Source: Nothopassalora personata (taxonomy: Eukaryota; Ascomycota; Dothideomycetes; Mycosphaerellales; Mycosphaerellaceae). Taken from it: 64,000 nt of DNA. The position numbers and the translations under genes were made by a program. Shown here piece by piece: positions 61,970 to 64,000 of the stretch. The stretch spans positions 2,294,001 through 2,358,000 of the forward strand of contig CM066298.1 of assembly GCA_033816765.1 (NCBI GenBank), given 5' to 3'. Positions within the stretch are counted from its first letter, which is position 1. Every line of letters starts with the position of its first letter. The notes below the pieces were generated by a model that saw only the letters and a program-made list of their open reading frames with translations, searched no databases and was not told the DNA's origin.

Positions 61970-64000
61970 TTGTTCTTAATCGCCGCCTTATAGTTAGCTA
62001 TATTAAGCTACTACACGAAGTCGGCGTGCTTAAACTAATCTAGTACCTTAGTAAACCTATTAGCCACCTAGTCGTTAGTGCCTATCTACTTAACCTTAAT
62101 CTTGCCTTTAGTAATAGCCTCGCGGATGTAGTAATAGCGGGTGTCGATGTGCTTAGTACGGCTATCTACACCGCTACTACGCTTCGTAATATCGATAGCT
62201 AGCATGTTGTCCTTATATATAGTAATGGGGAACACTCCTAGCTCGCTTAGCTCTTTGAGTAGGTTACCTATACTAATGGCCTCCTTTGCTCTAAGTGTAA
62301 GTTATATATACTTAGCCTCTATTAATAATAGTGTAATAATTGACTAACGGCCTAACTTCTATAAAACAGGTGCGCCTAGTATAGTAAATACGAAGGCGCC
62401 TATTAACCGCCTATTATCTAGGTTATTAGCCTATAAGGCATTAACATACCCCTTCGGCTATAGGTCGTGTATAGTGTCTATACCCTTAAAGTATAGTCTA
62501 CGGTACTTATGACCTACTAGATACTTCATAACTTTTATTAAAGCGTCTATGTGTTCTAGTGTTAGGTTTACTAAGAAGCGGCACAATAGGCATATATAAT
62601 AGCTACAATCTAGTCTAGTTATTATAACTACCTAGAGGCACTCGCCTATAGCCTTCTAATAGCGGCTCTTAAGTATGCTATCCGCTGTATACTTAGCTAG
62701 TACTTTACGGTACTAGTACTTCGCGTATATAGGCGCCTTCGGTAGCTTACTAGTAATGTTATATTCGTTAGCTAGCTTCTATAGATAGCCGTCCTATACG
62801 ATATATAGCTTACGGTTCTTACGGTCTCGTATAATACGCATGCCTAGGTAGTAATAGACGTCGCTAAGCTCACGCATCTTAAACTTATCTTATAGCAGTG
62901 TCGTAATTGCGTTAATGCCCTATAGTTATTTCGTAATAATAAGTAGGTTATCTACGTAGATGACAATAATAGCCCCTATAACTTTATGCTTAAACACGTA
63001 TATATTATTTATAATGTAAGTAAACCGTAGTGAGCTTAAGTGCTTACTAAGCTCCTAATACTACAATAGTAGTAACTGCTTTAGTCTATATAGTGCACGG
63101 CGTAGCTCGTAGACCTTGCTATTCTAGTTAAAGCTATATAGCATCTTAACGTAGACCTTAGGCCCTATTATAGTAGCGTTAAGGAAGGCAGTTATAATAT
63201 CGTACTACTTACACTTAAGGTTATGCTACGTAATCATTACGTATAGCATCCGTAATGTAGATAGCTTTACTACTACTGCGTACGTCTCGTTGTAGTTACC
63301 TTTACGTTATGTATTACTACGGATAACCTAGCGTACCTTGAACCGGCTAATCTTGCCATTAGCATTTAGCTTAACAGTATAGACCTATCTACCCTTTAGC
63401 ATACGTGTACCTACTAGTAGTGTAGCCTTGTCCTTATAAGCCTATGTCTAATATTGCTTAAGACTTATAAACTTAGCTTCTTTAGCTACACGCTACTTAG
63501 CGTGTTAAGGTGTAGCTATTGCTACCTTATGACTCTTAGGTATAATAACTGTTACTAGATCTAGCTAGTTAGTCGCGGCTATAAAGGCAATTACTGTCGC
63601 ATATAGCATGTCTTTAAGTTACTTAGTAGGCTGTTTAAGTGAGTAATACAGTACTCTATAGCCGTTAGCCGGATCTCGCACCTTCTATAGCGCTTAGCGT
63701 ATACGGTAAGATCGACGTAGTACTAGCTGTACTTATAGTAGGTCGTCTAGTGTCTTATCTTAATATAAGTCTACTACGCCTTATAAGAAGTCCTTATTAG
63801 CCTATTCACCTAGTGTATTAATAGGCCTGTTAATAACTATAATGTTTTTCACACCCCTAGGAGTTATACCTCGCTTAGCACCTACACGGCGTAGGCCTAG
63901 CTTAGTGTTGCGCTCTACCGGAAAGATGTCTTTAAACGAGATAAGTTAATCTTTATTAGTTTTAGGCTTATTAGCCATTACTGTAATAGGGTCATCGCCT
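61970..64000 (-). mobile_element. copia retrotransposon C4, minus orientation, RIPed, right part outside window
   Basis: Minus-strand translation shows, from right to left, reverse transcriptase (V-K-V-R-W-V-I-R region near 63,330; I-V-I-Y-V-D-N-L-L-I at about 62,975-62,945) and RNase H ending S-R-T-K-H-I-D-T-R-Y and Q-V-A-N-R-F-T-K-V-L near 62,160-62,040. It is a copia with RIP-type stops; the Asn in Y-V-D-N is a GAC/AAC type change at the catalytic motif. Confidence 0.82.

Overview
The window looks like a repeat-rich compartment of a filamentous ascomycete (Pezizomycotina; Dothideomycetes is a guess from overall style). About 58 of 64 kb is nested LTR retrotransposons. Most are wrecked in a way that matches repeat-induced point mutation (RIP): CpA/TpG are almost gone, TpA (TAG, CTA, TAT) is everywhere, CpG is kept, and nearly every in-frame stop is a TAG where CAG or TGG would be expected. 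A 5.5 kb non-repeat island at about 12,063-17,520 carries an 8-cysteine small secreted protein gene, a HET-domain pseudogene and an intact two-exon acetyl-CoA transporter gene.

Layout: 1-4393 is a RIPed copia (C1) interrupted by an identical-class solo LTR and by a 761-bp SINE-like insert with a 15-bp target duplication. 4394-12,062 is RIPed DNA with a Ser/Asn-rich gene relic and a DUF6589-type gene relic. Then comes the gene island. 17,550 to about 30,670 is a RIPed copia (C3) into which a complete copia (C2, 18,297-25,918) and a complete non-RIPed 2.4-kb element (TRG1, 27,019-29,418) inserted. 30,848-32,997 is the 5' end of a chromovirus (G2 family). 32,998-40,467 is a chromovirus in minus orientation (G1b) hit by two solo LTRs. 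40,468-43,510 is a giant Gag relic (G3). 43,511-52,546 is a minus-oriented G2 carrying a second non-RIPed element (TRG2, 46,346-48,800). 52,547-61,550 is a plus-oriented G2 fragment split by a complete chromovirus G1 (53,397-60,301). 61,970-64,000 is a minus-strand copia running off the window. Target-site duplications were found for nine insertions (eight LTR elements or solo LTRs plus the SINE-like insert).

Most interesting system: the young elements TRG1 and TRG2 have LTRs, an intact or nearly intact Gag, no pol at all, and a second gene on the opposite strand whose protein has the fungal Zn(II)2Cys6 spacing, a coiled coil and an acidic/aromatic tail, i.e. the architecture of a small GAL4-type transcription factor. 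The RIPed full-length chromoviruses G1 and G1b carry a relic of the same antisense gene at the same place (between pol and the polypurine tract). Between TRG1 and TRG2, Gag and R-U5 are almost identical whereas the antisense factor and the adjacent U3, with its tandem or palindromic array, are very different. This suggests a swappable regulator-plus-binding-site cassette. G2 has a different antisense gene with a plus-strand intron, and G1/G1b carry a tRNA-like sequence next to the antisense gene. G1, G2 and TRG elements show Tf1/sushi-type self-priming complementarity, and C2/C3 show the half-initiator-tRNA primer site of copia elements. No database search was possible; family names rest on motifs read from the sequence.
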